From Synechocystis salina LEGE 00031 (lineage in GTDB: Bacteria > Cyanobacteriota > Cyanobacteriia > Cyanobacteriales > Microcystaceae): a DNA stretch of 64,000 nt. Shown here piece by piece: positions 17,897-28,878 of this stretch. The DNA lies in NCBI RefSeq assembly GCF_015207985.1, contig NZ_JADEVV010000003.1:56429-120428 (forward strand). Direction: 5' to 3'. Within the stretch, counting starts at the first letter, position 1; each line of letters starts with the position of its first letter. The notes beneath the pieces were generated by a model. It did not search any database and was not told the origin of the DNA. It was given only the letters and a program-made list of their open reading frames with translations. A program made the position numbers and the translations under genes.

Positions 17897-19171
17897 ATGG
17901 AAGAGTTTGCAGTGGTGATAATTGGGGCAGGGCCCGCCGGGGGGCAATGTGCTCGACAGTTTGCCCGACAAGGTGTCCGAGTCCTGTTAGTGGAGCAACA
18001 TTCAAATTTTAGCCAAAATAATTACTCTAGCGCCGCTAGTCCTTTGGAAACCATGGCATTGTTCGATCTGCCTCCAGGGGTAGTGGCCCGTTATTGGCAC
18101 AATTTGGCGATCGCCGCCACCGAAAAAGAACAAGTCTGGTACAGCGATCAACCCCAGGGTGTGGTGTTCGATTTTGCGAAATTGCGACAATTTTTAGCGG
18201 ATACGGTCACGGAGGGGGGGGGTCAGGTGTGGTTGGGGCACCGTTTTTTGAGTTACCAACCGGGGGCATCGGGGTTAGAGGTCACCCTATCTTACCGAGC
18301 TCCCCTAGATGCGGGATCCCTGGAAAAGGTCACTGTCAAAACCCAGGTGTTAATTGATGCCACCGGCTCAAAGCGGGCGGTGATTAATTATGGGCAACCC
18401 AAAGTCACGGATAATGGCCAATATTACCGAGGCATTGGTACAGAATATTTAATCACAGTGGATGAAGCTACCCATGAACGTTTTGCCGACACCTTAGTTT
18501 TCTTCCTTGGTTACCGTTGGAGTCCCCAGGGTTATTCCTGGATTTTTCCCATGGACAATCACCAGTTGAAAGTGGGAACAGCGATTTTTGCTGGTCAACA
18601 CCGTTATTTAGGTAAGTTAAAGCCGATCCGTGCCTACACTGAAGCCATTATCCGGGACTATTTAAAACTGGAAAAATCCCAATACCATCTGGAGGAAATC
18701 CACGGCTCCGTGTTGGACTATGCCATTAACCAGGGAGATACCTACCATCAAGGCCCCGTGGTGGCGATCGGGGATGCGGTATCGACGGTAAATTTTTTGG
18801 GAGGAGAAGGCATCCGCCATGGTATGCAGGGAGCTAATATTGCCGTTCCCTTTGTGCGGGATTATCTCCGGGGGGATCCAAAGGCTTTCGGAAAGTATGA
18901 GCAGGCCATGAAAGCCCATTTTGCTGAACCCTGGCAACGGACAGAAAAATTAAGTCAACGGGTTTACCTAGAGTTTGGCGATCGCCAGATTGATTTGGGG
19001 GTGACGTACTTGAGCTATCTCCGCTATGAGGATGTGTTGGATCTTCTTTTCCATTACCGATTTGATAGGATCTATGGGGGCATCACTCCCCTTTTACTCA
19101 AAAAAGTTGCCCAATTCAGCCAGCAGTGCCGCCGATGGTTCAAAAATCTTCATCATTTTTTCCCCATTTAA
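17897..19171 (+). CDS. FAD-dependent oxidoreductase, geranylgeranyl-reductase-like
   Basis: A 424-residue flavoprotein. The N-terminal dinucleotide motif VIIGAGPAGGQCA at 7-19 and the FAD-binding GDAVSTVNFLGGEGIRHGM near 290 are those of the lycopene cyclase / geranylgeranyl reductase / aromatic hydroxylase superfamily. The middle segment VLIDATGSKR is the third FAD motif. The closest familiar type is the geranylgeranyl reductase family, which acts on isoprenoids, but the substrate is not known. The gene is transcribed divergently from the hybrid kinase, 69 bases away. The last residues are basic and aromatic, and the next gene overlaps its end by 37 bases. Confidence 0.8.
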   Translation: MEEFAVVIIGAGPAGGQCARQFARQGVRVLLVEQHSNFSQNNYSSAASPLETMALFDLPPGVVARYWHNLAIAATEKEQVWYSDQPQGVVFDFAKLRQFLADTVTEGGGQVWLGHRFLSYQPGASGLEVTLSYRAPLDAGSLEKVTVKTQVLIDATGSKRAVINYGQPKVTDNGQYYRGIGTEYLITVDEATHERFADTLVFFLGYRWSPQGYSWIFPMDNHQLKVGTAIFAGQHRYLGKLKPIRAYTEAIIRDYLKLEKSQYHLEEIHGSVLDYAINQGDTYHQGPVVAIGDAVSTVNFLGGEGIRHGMQGANIAVPFVRDYLRGDPKAFGKYEQAMKAHFAEPWQRTEKLSQRVYLEFGDRQIDLGVTYLSYLRYEDVLDLLFHYRFDRIYGGITPLLLKKVAQFSQQCRRWFKNLHHFFPI

Positions 19172-20082
19172 TTATTGGACTTTGCGCCCTGTTGGGGGCC
19201 TGCAGTGGCAACCAAGCGTTACAGGATCGTTTTGCTGCCAATCCTTCCCTGGGCAGTTCTCCCAATACCACTACCCCGGTTTCCCCTACTCCAACTCCCC
19301 AACCCACAGAGCCAGATTCCACCACCACACCCACTCCAACCCCCACTGCCACCTTTTCCACGGGCACTTTTAGCGATCTAGAAAAAGTAGGCGATCGCCA
19401 AAGGGCAGAAATTGAAGACCTGAGTCAACTAGGCATTGTCCAAGCTAAAACGGGGCAGGAATTTGCGCCCCAAAGTAACATCAGTCGGGGAGAATTCGCC
19501 CGCTGGTTATTTCAAGCCAATAACGTCTTTTTTGCCAACCAACCCAGTAAACAAATTAGACCCGCTTCCAGTAACACCACCCCTCTTTTCACCGACGTTC
19601 CCCCCAGCCACCCCGACTTTGCCCAAATTCAGGGTTTAGCTGATGCCGGTTTAATTCCCTCTAGCCTCACCAACGACCCCAGTGCCACCCAGTTTCGCCC
19701 CGGTGCTCCCCTAACTAGGGAAGATGTAGTCCGTTGGAAAGTGCCCCTAGACTATCGCCGGGCCCTGCCCAATGCCAGCTTGGAAAATATCAAAGAAACC
19801 TGGGGTTTTCAGGACGCCGCCAAAATTAGCCCCAACATTTGGCCCGCCCTGGCCGCCGACTTCCAAAACGGCGATCAATCCAACCTCAAAAGAATGTTTG
19901 GTTACATCACCATCTTTCAACCCCAGCGCCCCGTCACCAGGGAAGAAGCAGCCTCTGCCCTCTGGTTTTTAGGAGCCCAGGCCGATGGCCTAAGCGCCAA
20001 AGATGTCATTAATGCTCCCGCAGCCCCATCCCCCGCAGTTGAGCCTGAGCCCACCGTTACTCCGGAGAATTCCCCCAATTAA
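19135..20082 (+). CDS. SLH-domain lipoprotein (S-layer-like)
   Basis: A 315-residue secreted protein. A hydrophobic N-terminus ends in the lipobox LLGAC (Cys about residue 23). A Pro/Thr-rich linker of about 40 residues follows (PTPTPQPTEPDS). The rest holds SLH-like motifs: FSDLEKVGDRQRAEIEDLSQLGIV, FTDVPPSHPDFAQIQGLADAGLI with FRPGAPLTREDVVRW, and PVTREEAASALWFLG. SLH domains bind cell-wall polymers, so the protein probably ties envelope layers together. A GTG at 19126 is also possible. The start lies inside the end of the oxidoreductase gene (37-base overlap), suggesting coupled translation. Confidence 0.82.
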   Translation: MVQKSSSFFPHLIIGLCALLGACSGNQALQDRFAANPSLGSSPNTTTPVSPTPTPQPTEPDSTTTPTPTPTATFSTGTFSDLEKVGDRQRAEIEDLSQLGIVQAKTGQEFAPQSNISRGEFARWLFQANNVFFANQPSKQIRPASSNTTPLFTDVPPSHPDFAQIQGLADAGLIPSSLTNDPSATQFRPGAPLTREDVVRWKVPLDYRRALPNASLENIKETWGFQDAAKISPNIWPALAADFQNGDQSNLKRMFGYITIFQPQRPVTREEAASALWFLGAQADGLSAKDVINAPAAPSPAVEPEPTVTPENSPN

Positions 20083-20327
20083 TTAATGACTAAAATCGCT
20101 TACAGTGGCTAATTAAACTTAAATTTGACTGAATTTAACTAGCTTTGACCATAGGCTGGCCCTGTCTGAGTAGTAATAATAATTTGCTCGAGGGATTTAA
20201 AGCTGATCAAGGTGCCCCAATGGTTGTCAAGGTGCCCGCAAAAACTCTTGGCATGGACTTTTTTTCTTCGTCCGGTCAAGATAATATTAGTCTGCTAATC
20301 AGAGAACTGAACCCCTAAGAGTTGACA
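20083..20327 (+). promoter_or_regulatory. cphBA upstream region with a pair of 11-base direct repeats
   Basis: A 245-base non-coding stretch before cphB. TCAAGGTGCCC occurs at 20207-20217 and again at 20227-20237, a spacing of exactly 20 bases, about two helical turns, so both copies face the same side of the DNA. This is the usual geometry for a dimeric or cooperative regulator. No GTA-N8-TAC NtcA box was seen. The bound protein is unknown. Confidence 0.4.
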
Positions 20328-21143
20328 ATGCCCCTATCCTCCCAACCGGCCATCTTAATTATTGGTGGTGCAGAAGATAAAGTTCACGGCCGTGAAATTT
20401 TACAAACATTTTGGTCGCGTTCCGGTGGCACCGACGCCATTATTGGCATCATTCCCTCTGCATCTCGGGAGCCTTTACTAATTGGGGAGAGATATCAAAC
20501 TATCTTTGGCGACATGGGGGTCAAAGAGTTAAAGGTATTGGATATCCGGGACCGCTCCCAGGGGGACGACAGTGGTTACCGGGAATTTGTCGAACAGTGT
20601 ACAGGCATTTTTATGACCGGGGGAGATCAACTGCGCCTTTGTGGGCTGTTGGCGGATACCCCCTTGATGGACCGCATTCGTCAACGGGTGCATAACGGGG
20701 AAATTAGTTTAGCGGGCACCAGTGCGGGGGCAGCGGTGATGGGGCATCACATGATTGCCGGGGGCAGTAGCGGCGAATGGCCCAATCGAGCTTTGGTGGA
20801 TATGGCAGTGGGGCTGGGCATTGTGCCGGAAATTGTGGTGGATCAGCATTTCCACAATCGTAACCGCATGGCCCGGCTGTTGAGTGCCATTTCTACCCAT
20901 CCTGAGTTGCTTGGTTTAGGCATTGATGAAGATACCTGCGCCATGTTCGAGCGGGACGGCTCCGTTAAAGTTATTGGCCAGGGTACGGTGTCCTTTGTGG
21001 ATGCTAGGGACATGAGCTACACCAATGCCGCTATGGTGGTGGCCAATGCCCCGTTGAGCCTCCATAATCTCCGCCTCAACATCCTTGTCCATGGGGAAGT
21101 TTATCATCAAGTAAAACAGCGGGCTTTTCCTCGGGTAATCTAG
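20328..21143 (+). CDS. cphB: Cyanophycinase
   Basis: A 271-residue serine peptidase of family S51 that cuts the storage polymer cyanophycin into beta-Asp-Arg dipeptides. The nucleophile is Ser132 in the lightning-motif GTSAGAAV, matching the residue known for the Synechocystis enzyme. GGDQLRL at 99-105 and DQHFHNRNRM are family motifs. No signal peptide; it works in the cytoplasm on granules. A TTG at 20322 would add two residues, but the ATG at 20328 is preferred. cphA follows after 147 bases, the usual order, so degradation and synthesis genes share a neighbourhood. Confidence 0.97.
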   Translation: MPLSSQPAILIIGGAEDKVHGREILQTFWSRSGGTDAIIGIIPSASREPLLIGERYQTIFGDMGVKELKVLDIRDRSQGDDSGYREFVEQCTGIFMTGGDQLRLCGLLADTPLMDRIRQRVHNGEISLAGTSAGAAVMGHHMIAGGSSGEWPNRALVDMAVGLGIVPEIVVDQHFHNRNRMARLLSAISTHPELLGLGIDEDTCAMFERDGSVKVIGQGTVSFVDARDMSYTNAAMVVANAPLSLHNLRLNILVHGEVYHQVKQRAFPRVI

Positions 21144-21290
21144 GGGTGACCCAAGGCAGGTAAGGTTCCCTGACCCCAGGGACTGACTCGGATCAATTGT
21201 TCACAGCGAACAGTTTCAGTCAGAGGCCTAGCTTGAGAATGATAGTCGGCGTGTTGTGCTTCTTGCATTGGTTCTTGACTGACACAGATC

Positions 21291-23912
21291 ATGAAAATTC
21301 TTAAAACCCTTACTCTCCGCGGCCCTAACTATTGGAGCATTCGACGCAAGAAGTTAATTGTAATGCGCCTAGATTTGGAGGATTTGGCGGAGCGACCCTC
21401 CAGTAGTATTCCCGGTTTTTATGAAGGGTTAATCAGGGTGTTGCCCTCCCTCATAGAACACTTTTGCTCCCCAGGCCACCGGGGCGGCTTTTTGGAAAGG
21501 GTGCAGGAAGGAACCTATATGGGTCATATCGTTGAGCATGTGGCCCTGGAACTCCAGGAATTGGTCGGTATGACAGCGGGATTTGGCCGCACCAGGGAAA
21601 CTTCGACCCCGGGCATTTATAACGTTGTCTATGAATATGTGGATGAACAGGCGGGACGTTACGCCGGCAGGGCGGCGGTGCGTTTATGTCGTGCCTTGGT
21701 GGATACGGGGGATTATCCCCAGGCAGAATTGGAGAAGGATTTAGAAGATTTACGGGATTTGGGGGCTAACTCTGCCCTGGGCCCCAGCACCGAAACCATC
21801 GTTACTGAAGCTGATGCCCGTAAAATTCCCTGGATGCTCCTCAGTGCCCGGGCCATGGTGCAGTTGGGGTATGGCATACATCAGCAGAGAATTCAGGCGA
21901 CCCTTAGTTCCCAATCTGGCATTCTGGGGGTGGAACTGGCCTGTGATAAGGAAGGTACCAAAACCATTCTCCAAGATGCGGGCATTCCGGTGCCCAGGGG
22001 CACCACCATCCAATATTTTGATGATTTGGAGGAAGCCATCAACGATGTGGGGGGCTATCCGATAGTAATTAAACCCCTAGACGGTAACCATGGTCGGGGC
22101 ATCACCATTAATGTGCGCCATTGGCAGGAGGCGATCGCCGCCTATGATTTAGCAGTGGAAGAATCGAAGAGTCGTTCCATTATTGTGGAGCGCTATTACG
22201 AAGGCAGTGACCATCGGGTGCTGGTGGTAAATGGCAAACTGGTGGCGGTGGCGGAGAGAATTCCGGCCCATGTGACCGGGGACGGCAACTCCACCATTAG
22301 CGAGTTAATTGATAAAACCAACCAAGACCCCAATCGCGGTGATGGGCACGATAATATTCTCACCAAAATTGTTGTTAATAAAACGGCGATCGATGTAATG
22401 GAACGCCAGGGCCATAACCTGGACAGCATTTTACCCAAGGATGAAGTGGTTTATCTGCGGGCCACGGCCAACCTCAGCACTGGCGGCATTGCCATTGACC
22501 GCACCGACGATATTCACCTGGAAAATATCTGGTTAATGGAACGGGTAGCCAAAGTGATTGGCCTCGACATTGCCGGCATCGACGTGGTGACCTCCGATAT
22601 TAGTAAGCCCCTGCGGGAAACCAACGGGGTAATTGTGGAAGTGAACGCAGCCCCGGGTTTTCGTATGCATGTGGCCCCCAGCCAGGGCCTGCCCCGTAAC
22701 GTAGCGGCGCCGGTATTGGATATGCTCTTTCCCCCCGGTACCCCTAGCCGCATTCCCATTTTGGCAGTGACGGGCACCAACGGTAAAACCACCACGACCC
22801 GCCTTTTGGCCCATATTTATCGACAGACGGGCAAAACGGTGGGCTACACCAGCACCGATGCCATCTATATCAACGAATACTGTGTGGAAAAAGGGGACAA
22901 TACGGGACCCCAGAGTGCCGGAGTAATTCTACGGGATCCCACGGTGGAAGTGGCGGTGTTGGAAACGGCCCGGGGCGGAATTTTGCGGGCAGGACTAGCC
23001 TTTGATACCTGTGACGTGGGGGTAGTGCTCAACGTGGCGGCGGACCACCTCGGTTTGGGAGATATTGACACCATTGAACAAATGGCCAAAGTTAAGTCTG
23101 TCATTGCGGAAGTGGTGGATCCCAGTGGTTATGCGGTGCTCAATGCCGACGATCCTTTGGTGGCGGCCATGGCGGATAAGGTGAAAGCCAAGGTGGCCTA
23201 TTTCTCCATGAATCCCGATAACCCCATTATCCAAACCCACATACGGCGCAATGGCATTGCGGCAGTCTATGAATCTGGTTATTTGTCCATTTTGGAAGGT
23301 TCCTGGACTCTGCGGGTGGAGCAGGCCACATTGATTCCCATGACCATGGGGGGGATGGCACCGTTTATGATTGCCAATGCCCTGGCCGCCTGTCTGGCCG
23401 CCTTTGTTAATGGCTTAGATGTGGAAATAATTCGTCAGGGGGTACGCACCTTCACCACCTCGGCGGAACAGACCCCCGGCAGGATGAATTTATTTAATCT
23501 GGGTCGTTACCATGCGTTGGTGGACTATGCCCACAATCCGGCCGGCTATCGGGCCGTAGGAGATTTTGTCAAAAACTGGCGGGGTCAACGTTTTGGGGTG
23601 GTGGGGGGCCCTGGCGATCGCCGGGATAGTGATTTGATTGAGTTGGGACAAATTGCCGCCCAGGTATTTGACCGTATCATTGTCAAAGAAGATGACGATA
23701 AGCGGGGCAGGTCAGAGGGAGAAGCGGCCGATTTAATCATTAAGGGCATTTTGCAAGAAAATCCTGGCGCCGACTATGAGTTAATTTTGGATGAAACCAC
23801 CGCCCTCAACCAGGCTCTAGACAACGTTGAAACCGATGGCTTGGTGGTGATGTTCCCCGAAAGTGTCACCAGGGCCATCGACATGATCAAAGACCGCAAT
23901 CCCATCGGCTAA
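21291..23912 (+). CDS. cphA: Cyanophycin synthetase
   Basis: An 873-residue enzyme that builds cyanophycin, a poly-aspartate backbone with arginine side groups, using two ATP per unit. The N-terminal domain (1-160) binds primer; a central ATP-grasp domain (about 210-480; VIKPLDGNHGRGI, VEVNAAPGFRMH) adds one amino acid. The C-terminal Mur-ligase-like domain has the P-loop VTGTNGKTTTTR near 492-503, and adds the other. Length is normal for the family. The product stores nitrogen and carbon, so expression is expected to follow nitrogen status and fits with amt1 in the same window. Confidence 0.97.
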   Translation: MKILKTLTLRGPNYWSIRRKKLIVMRLDLEDLAERPSSSIPGFYEGLIRVLPSLIEHFCSPGHRGGFLERVQEGTYMGHIVEHVALELQELVGMTAGFGRTRETSTPGIYNVVYEYVDEQAGRYAGRAAVRLCRALVDTGDYPQAELEKDLEDLRDLGANSALGPSTETIVTEADARKIPWMLLSARAMVQLGYGIHQQRIQATLSSQSGILGVELACDKEGTKTILQDAGIPVPRGTTIQYFDDLEEAINDVGGYPIVIKPLDGNHGRGITINVRHWQEAIAAYDLAVEESKSRSIIVERYYEGSDHRVLVVNGKLVAVAERIPAHVTGDGNSTISELIDKTNQDPNRGDGHDNILTKIVVNKTAIDVMERQGHNLDSILPKDEVVYLRATANLSTGGIAIDRTDDIHLENIWLMERVAKVIGLDIAGIDVVTSDISKPLRETNGVIVEVNAAPGFRMHVAPSQGLPRNVAAPVLDMLFPPGTPSRIPILAVTGTNGKTTTTRLLAHIYRQTGKTVGYTSTDAIYINEYCVEKGDNTGPQSAGVILRDPTVEVAVLETARGGILRAGLAFDTCDVGVVLNVAADHLGLGDIDTIEQMAKVKSVIAEVVDPSGYAVLNADDPLVAAMADKVKAKVAYFSMNPDNPIIQTHIRRNGIAAVYESGYLSILEGSWTLRVEQATLIPMTMGGMAPFMIANALAACLAAFVNGLDVEIIRQGVRTFTTSAEQTPGRMNLFNLGRYHALVDYAHNPAGYRAVGDFVKNWRGQRFGVVGGPGDRRDSDLIELGQIAAQVFDRIIVKEDDDKRGRSEGEAADLIIKGILQENPGADYELILDETTALNQALDNVETDGLVVMFPESVTRAIDMIKDRNPIG

Positions 23913-23942
23913 AGGCTTTGTCTCTTTTTTCTCACCAATACC

Positions 23943-25750
<1,808 letters not shown>

Positions 25751-25969
25751 TTATCGGTTTAATAGTAGTTAAATAAGATAATAAAATCGGGAGAAATATC
25801 TATTAATTCAACTAGAATGATTGGGGAAATTTTAGGGCAGCATCTATATCTTTAATTCTAACCATTAGTATCATTCAAGCAATTAAACTGCGTCCTTCGT
25901 AGAATTGTATCATTTTTGAGGCTGACAGGTTTTGATGTAAGGTGAAGCGGAACCATCAGCCGCCATAAT

Positions 25970-26281
25970 ATGAAGCAAATTATTCCCGCACTGATCACTT
26001 TTTCTTTTTTTTCAGTGGCGATCGCCGAGCGCGCTCCTAGCATTGCCGCTTTGCCTCCCCAGTACCAAAACATCAAGGATCTGGAGGTAATGGTCAATTA
26101 CGTTAAAGAAAATCCTGACGTGGCGGCAACGTTGAAATCCATAGATTTAGCAAATCAGACCATTAACTATGGTCAAGATTGCCAGATCAGGTTTGAAAGA
26201 AAACCTTCTAATAACCCCCCCGGCTGGGTTGGCCCTGCGGAACCACTCCAATTCAAAGCAGTTAACTGTTTAGAGGAATGA
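25970..26281 (+). CDS. Small secreted protein of unknown function
   Basis: A 103-residue protein with a Sec signal peptide: MKQ, hydrophobic core, and a cut site near AIA-ER or AALP. The HIP1 octamer GCGATCGC codes for part of this leader. The mature part has two cysteines (GQDCQIRF and KAVNCLEE), likely a disulfide in the periplasm. I do not recognise the family. A leader of the same kind, cut short, lies at 28484-28552. Upstream is a 225-base AT-rich gap. Confidence 0.5.
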   Translation: MKQIIPALITFSFFSVAIAERAPSIAALPPQYQNIKDLEVMVNYVKENPDVAATLKSIDLANQTINYGQDCQIRFERKPSNNPPGWVGPAEPLQFKAVNCLEE

Positions 26282-26368
26282 TTAACGCAGAATAGCAATC
26301 ATTACCAAATCAGAATTTTCAGTCAAAAAATTCCAAACTAATACAATTAAATCCATCAAATGCTGTAT

Positions 26369-26824
26369 TTATTCCTCATTATCCGCAAATGCTTGAATCA
26401 GCGCTCGATAATCCTCCTGTGCAGGAAATTTGCTAAAACTGTACTTTGCACTAGTGGTAGCCCAGGCTAGCTTTTCATCTGTGTAGCACTCAATGAATGG
26501 CCTATAGTTTTGAGTGTCTTCTAACATGGTGGAGCGTACGTTGACAAAATCATCCATCCCTTCAGGGCGTGTAAATAGCCAGCTCATACAATGGCCACAG
26601 AAATAGTGACGTGTACCCCCATGTAAACCACCAATAACAGGTGAACCTAATGTGATAAAAAATGCAGAACTGGGAAACAGTGAACTCAGACTAAATGCGC
26701 TTGATGTCATTTTCTGACACCCTGTACAATGACAAGCCATAGTAATCAATGGTTTTGAAGACACCTCAAATTGAATCTTGCCGCAACGGCAACTTCCTTT
26801 AGTCTTGTGAGGTACATAGTTCAC
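26369..26824 (-). CDS. GFA/CENP-V-type zinc protein
   Basis: A 151-residue protein of the GFA family (named after a glutathione-dependent formaldehyde-activating enzyme). Zinc-binding cysteines are visible: Cys12/Cys14 (SCRCGK), Cys31/Cys33/Cys36 (CHCTGCQK) and Cys76/Cys79 (YFCGHC). The second set fits a structural zinc, and the others a catalytic site. Many members of this family have no proven activity, so formaldehyde handling is only a possibility. Length and motif order are normal. Its base composition is more AT-rich than that of its neighbours, consistent with an acquired segment. Confidence 0.82.
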   Translation of the reverse strand: MNYVPHKTKGSCRCGKIQFEVSSKPLITMACHCTGCQKMTSSAFSLSSLFPSSAFFITLGSPVIGGLHGGTRHYFCGHCMSWLFTRPEGMDDFVNVRSTMLEDTQNYRPFIECYTDEKLAWATTSAKYSFSKFPAQEDYRALIQAFADNEE

Positions 26825-27006
26825 AGCAATTGATCTCCAAATCTTCTATGGATAATTTATCGCAATTATCTCAATCAGCAAAACAGGAATATAGCTTGAT
26901 GCATCTTTTGGCGATCGCCGTTAAATCCATCGCTTATTTTTCAACAAACATCCAGACAAACAAAACGAGGATATATCGGCAAATTTCCGCTATTTAGCTT
27001 CTTCAA

Positions 27007-28395
27007 CTACATTGACTCAACCTTTTGGGGACTGTGCGGAATCAAATCCGTGGTTTCGCGAATCGATTTATATTTATCCGTTCCCTCAAAACTAATCGGT
27101 TCATTATTTGTGAGAGCTTTCAGTCCGTAAAACAAATTCATGATGCCACACATCATCATTGCCCCCCCGCGCAAAGTAAATAAAGATTTACTAATTCGAC
27201 GAAAAATTGCTGACAAGCTGAAGGCCGATCTCCACAAATCTCGGTGCGCCTTTAAAAGCTCTGCAGGGGTCATTTTACTGGGCATGAATGTCACATTATA
27301 GCCATTGTAAAACTCCCACCCTAAATCAGAACGCAACCGATCCGCATCCATCATCTTTGAATATGAACGTGTGCCTTTGAAGGGGGTAAGAATGCTCAAA
27401 AATGGCACATCTACACCAATTTCCTCCAATTGGTTGGCCATGTCTCGGATGCTCTCTGGGGTATCTCCATCCAAACCGGAAATAAAACCAGCCATTACAC
27501 CAATTCCGCGGTCGTGCAGTTTTTTGATTTTACTTTGATACTCTGCGACTTTGTTTTGGCGTTTTCCTGCATCTTCCAAAGATTCCTGGCCAAATGATTC
27601 AATACCGAAAAAAATTCCGATGCAACCAGAGTCGCGCATCAAATCTAACAGCTCGTCATCCTTAGTGATGTCCATACTCGCTTGGGTCAACCACCACTTT
27701 CGCAGGGGGATCATCTGGCGCAGAAGTTCCTTGATATAAGGTCTATTTGCCGTCAAATTATCATCCCAGAACCAGACGGTCTTTCGTTGCCACCACCATT
27801 TGAATTTGTTGTATCGGACGTCGTTTAGCACTGCCTCGACAGGGCGAGTACGGAAACCGGGATTGAGAACGGGTACAGTGCAGAATGAGCAGGTAAATGG
27901 ACACCCTCTAGTGGCTTGGACGACCCGTCGAATGAAGTATTGCGGAGGTAGGAGATCATACCGAGGAGTGGGGACATTGGTGAGAGGAATAGCTTCGCCA
28001 ACATACCTTTGCTGAAGCCTATTTTGCTCGATATCTTGGAAAATCTGCTCCCAGACGGACTCTCCTTCACCAATGACAATACTATCCACAAATCCTAGAG
28101 CTTCCTCTGGTGCGAAGGTGACATGAGGACCGCCTGCGATTGTTATCTTGCCCCGTTTTCGATACTCCCCTGCCAAACGATATGCTTCCGGTGCAAAGCC
28201 ACTGAAGAAGGAGAGAACGATCACGTCCGCTTCGCTATCTAGGTTTACGGTCTCAACCTGCTGGTGAATGACTCGAACAGTATGTTTTGCTGGGGTCAGA
28301 GCAGCCAGATGAATACCAGTCAGCGGTGGGACAAAATGAACCTCATGTCCCTTGCGGTATCGCTGAATGTAGACAATGATGATGTCGATTTTCAT
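27007..28395 (-). CDS. B12-binding-type radical SAM protein with DUF4070-like tail
   Basis: A 462-residue enzyme. The N-terminal about 130 residues form a cobalamin-binding-like Rossmann domain ([43 protein letters not shown]). The radical SAM core has the 4Fe-4S motif Cys165-x3-Cys169-x2-Cys172 in [14 protein letters not shown]. The C-terminal part resembles the DUF4070 tail seen in this subfamily, whose members often do methylations or ring changes on unknown substrates. The start [11 protein letters not shown] at 28395 is preferred to 28431; an AAGGAG lies about 15 bases upstream. No partner gene is near, so the substrate cannot be guessed. Confidence 0.82.
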   Translation of the reverse strand: MKIDIIIVYIQRYRKGHEVHFVPPLTGIHLAALTPAKHTVRVIHQQVETVNLDSEADVIVLSFFSGFAPEAYRLAGEYRKRGKITIAGGPHVTFAPEEALGFVDSIVIGEGESVWEQIFQDIEQNRLQQRYVGEAIPLTNVPTPRYDLLPPQYFIRRVVQATRGCPFTCSFCTVPVLNPGFRTRPVEAVLNDVRYNKFKWWWQRKTVWFWDDNLTANRPYIKELLRQMIPLRKWWLTQASMDITKDDELLDLMRDSGCIGIFFGIESFGQESLEDAGKRQNKVAEYQSKIKKLHDRGIGVMAGFISGLDGDTPESIRDMANQLEEIGVDVPFLSILTPFKGTRSYSKMMDADRLRSDLGWEFYNGYNVTFMPSKMTPAELLKAHRDLWRSAFSLSAIFRRISKSLFTLRGGAMMMCGIMNLFYGLKALTNNEPISFEGTDKYKSIRETTDLIPHSPQKVESM

Positions 28396-28483
28396 GGCTC
28401 GTTTCCCAAACTCCTTTGGCTTGTGCTCCATGGTAGATGGTATTTCAAGGTTTGCAGCCTACCCCTGTTCAGTGACCACAATA

Positions 28484-28552
28484 TGAAGCCAGTTATTCTC
28501 ACATTAATTATTTTGTTTTTTGCCCAACTGGCGATCGCCGGTAAAATTTGAG
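28484..28552 (+). pseudogene. Truncated signal-peptide leader, paralogue of the secreted protein at 25970
   Basis: An ATG at 28484 opens a 22-residue frame, MKPVILTLIILFFAQLAIAGKI, then stops. Its DNA aligns without gaps to the leader of the 25970 gene over 64 bases, with 47 matches by eye, including the HIP1 octamer at the cut site. The mature part is missing. It looks like the remains of a second copy lost by rearrangement next to the nuclease fragment behind it. Confidence 0.5.
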
Positions 28553-28557
28553 TATGT

Positions 28558-28835
28558 TTGCCAATCTCCCCTGAGCTTATCAAGACAATTTCAAGAAGTG
28601 GAATTATGAAGGAATTTGTTGCCTATCAAGAAATTTTACAAGAGGGGGAAAAGATAGGTTTAGCTAAGGAAAAAATGGAGGACGAGCTAGAGGATCGTTT
28701 TGAAGAAAAACTGGAAACTATACCCCTACCAAAAAAAATCAGGTCTGGCGATCGCCGAAATTGTCAAAAAATTTCAAAGAATTAGATGTTGATGTGGAAT
28801 TGGTTAATCAGTTTGTGGCCAATCAAAACAATTAA
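28558..28835 (+). pseudogene. Frameshifted C-terminal remnant of an Rpn-type nuclease
   Basis: The first frame gives MKEFVAYQEILQEGEKIGLAKEK, the familiar tail of Rpn/PD-(D/E)XK transposase-like proteins, with an acidic coiled region. At about 28730 the frame shifts within an A-run: the next frame reads SGLAIAEIVKKF, and a third frame reads KELDVDVELVNQFVANQNN followed by a stop at 28833-28835. All three together make one normal C-terminus, so there are at least two frameshifts. The N-terminal nuclease domain is absent. Confidence 0.65.
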
Positions 28836-28878
28836 GGATTTGAGTAACCATCCGTTGGCAGACAGCTTGCTATATCCA

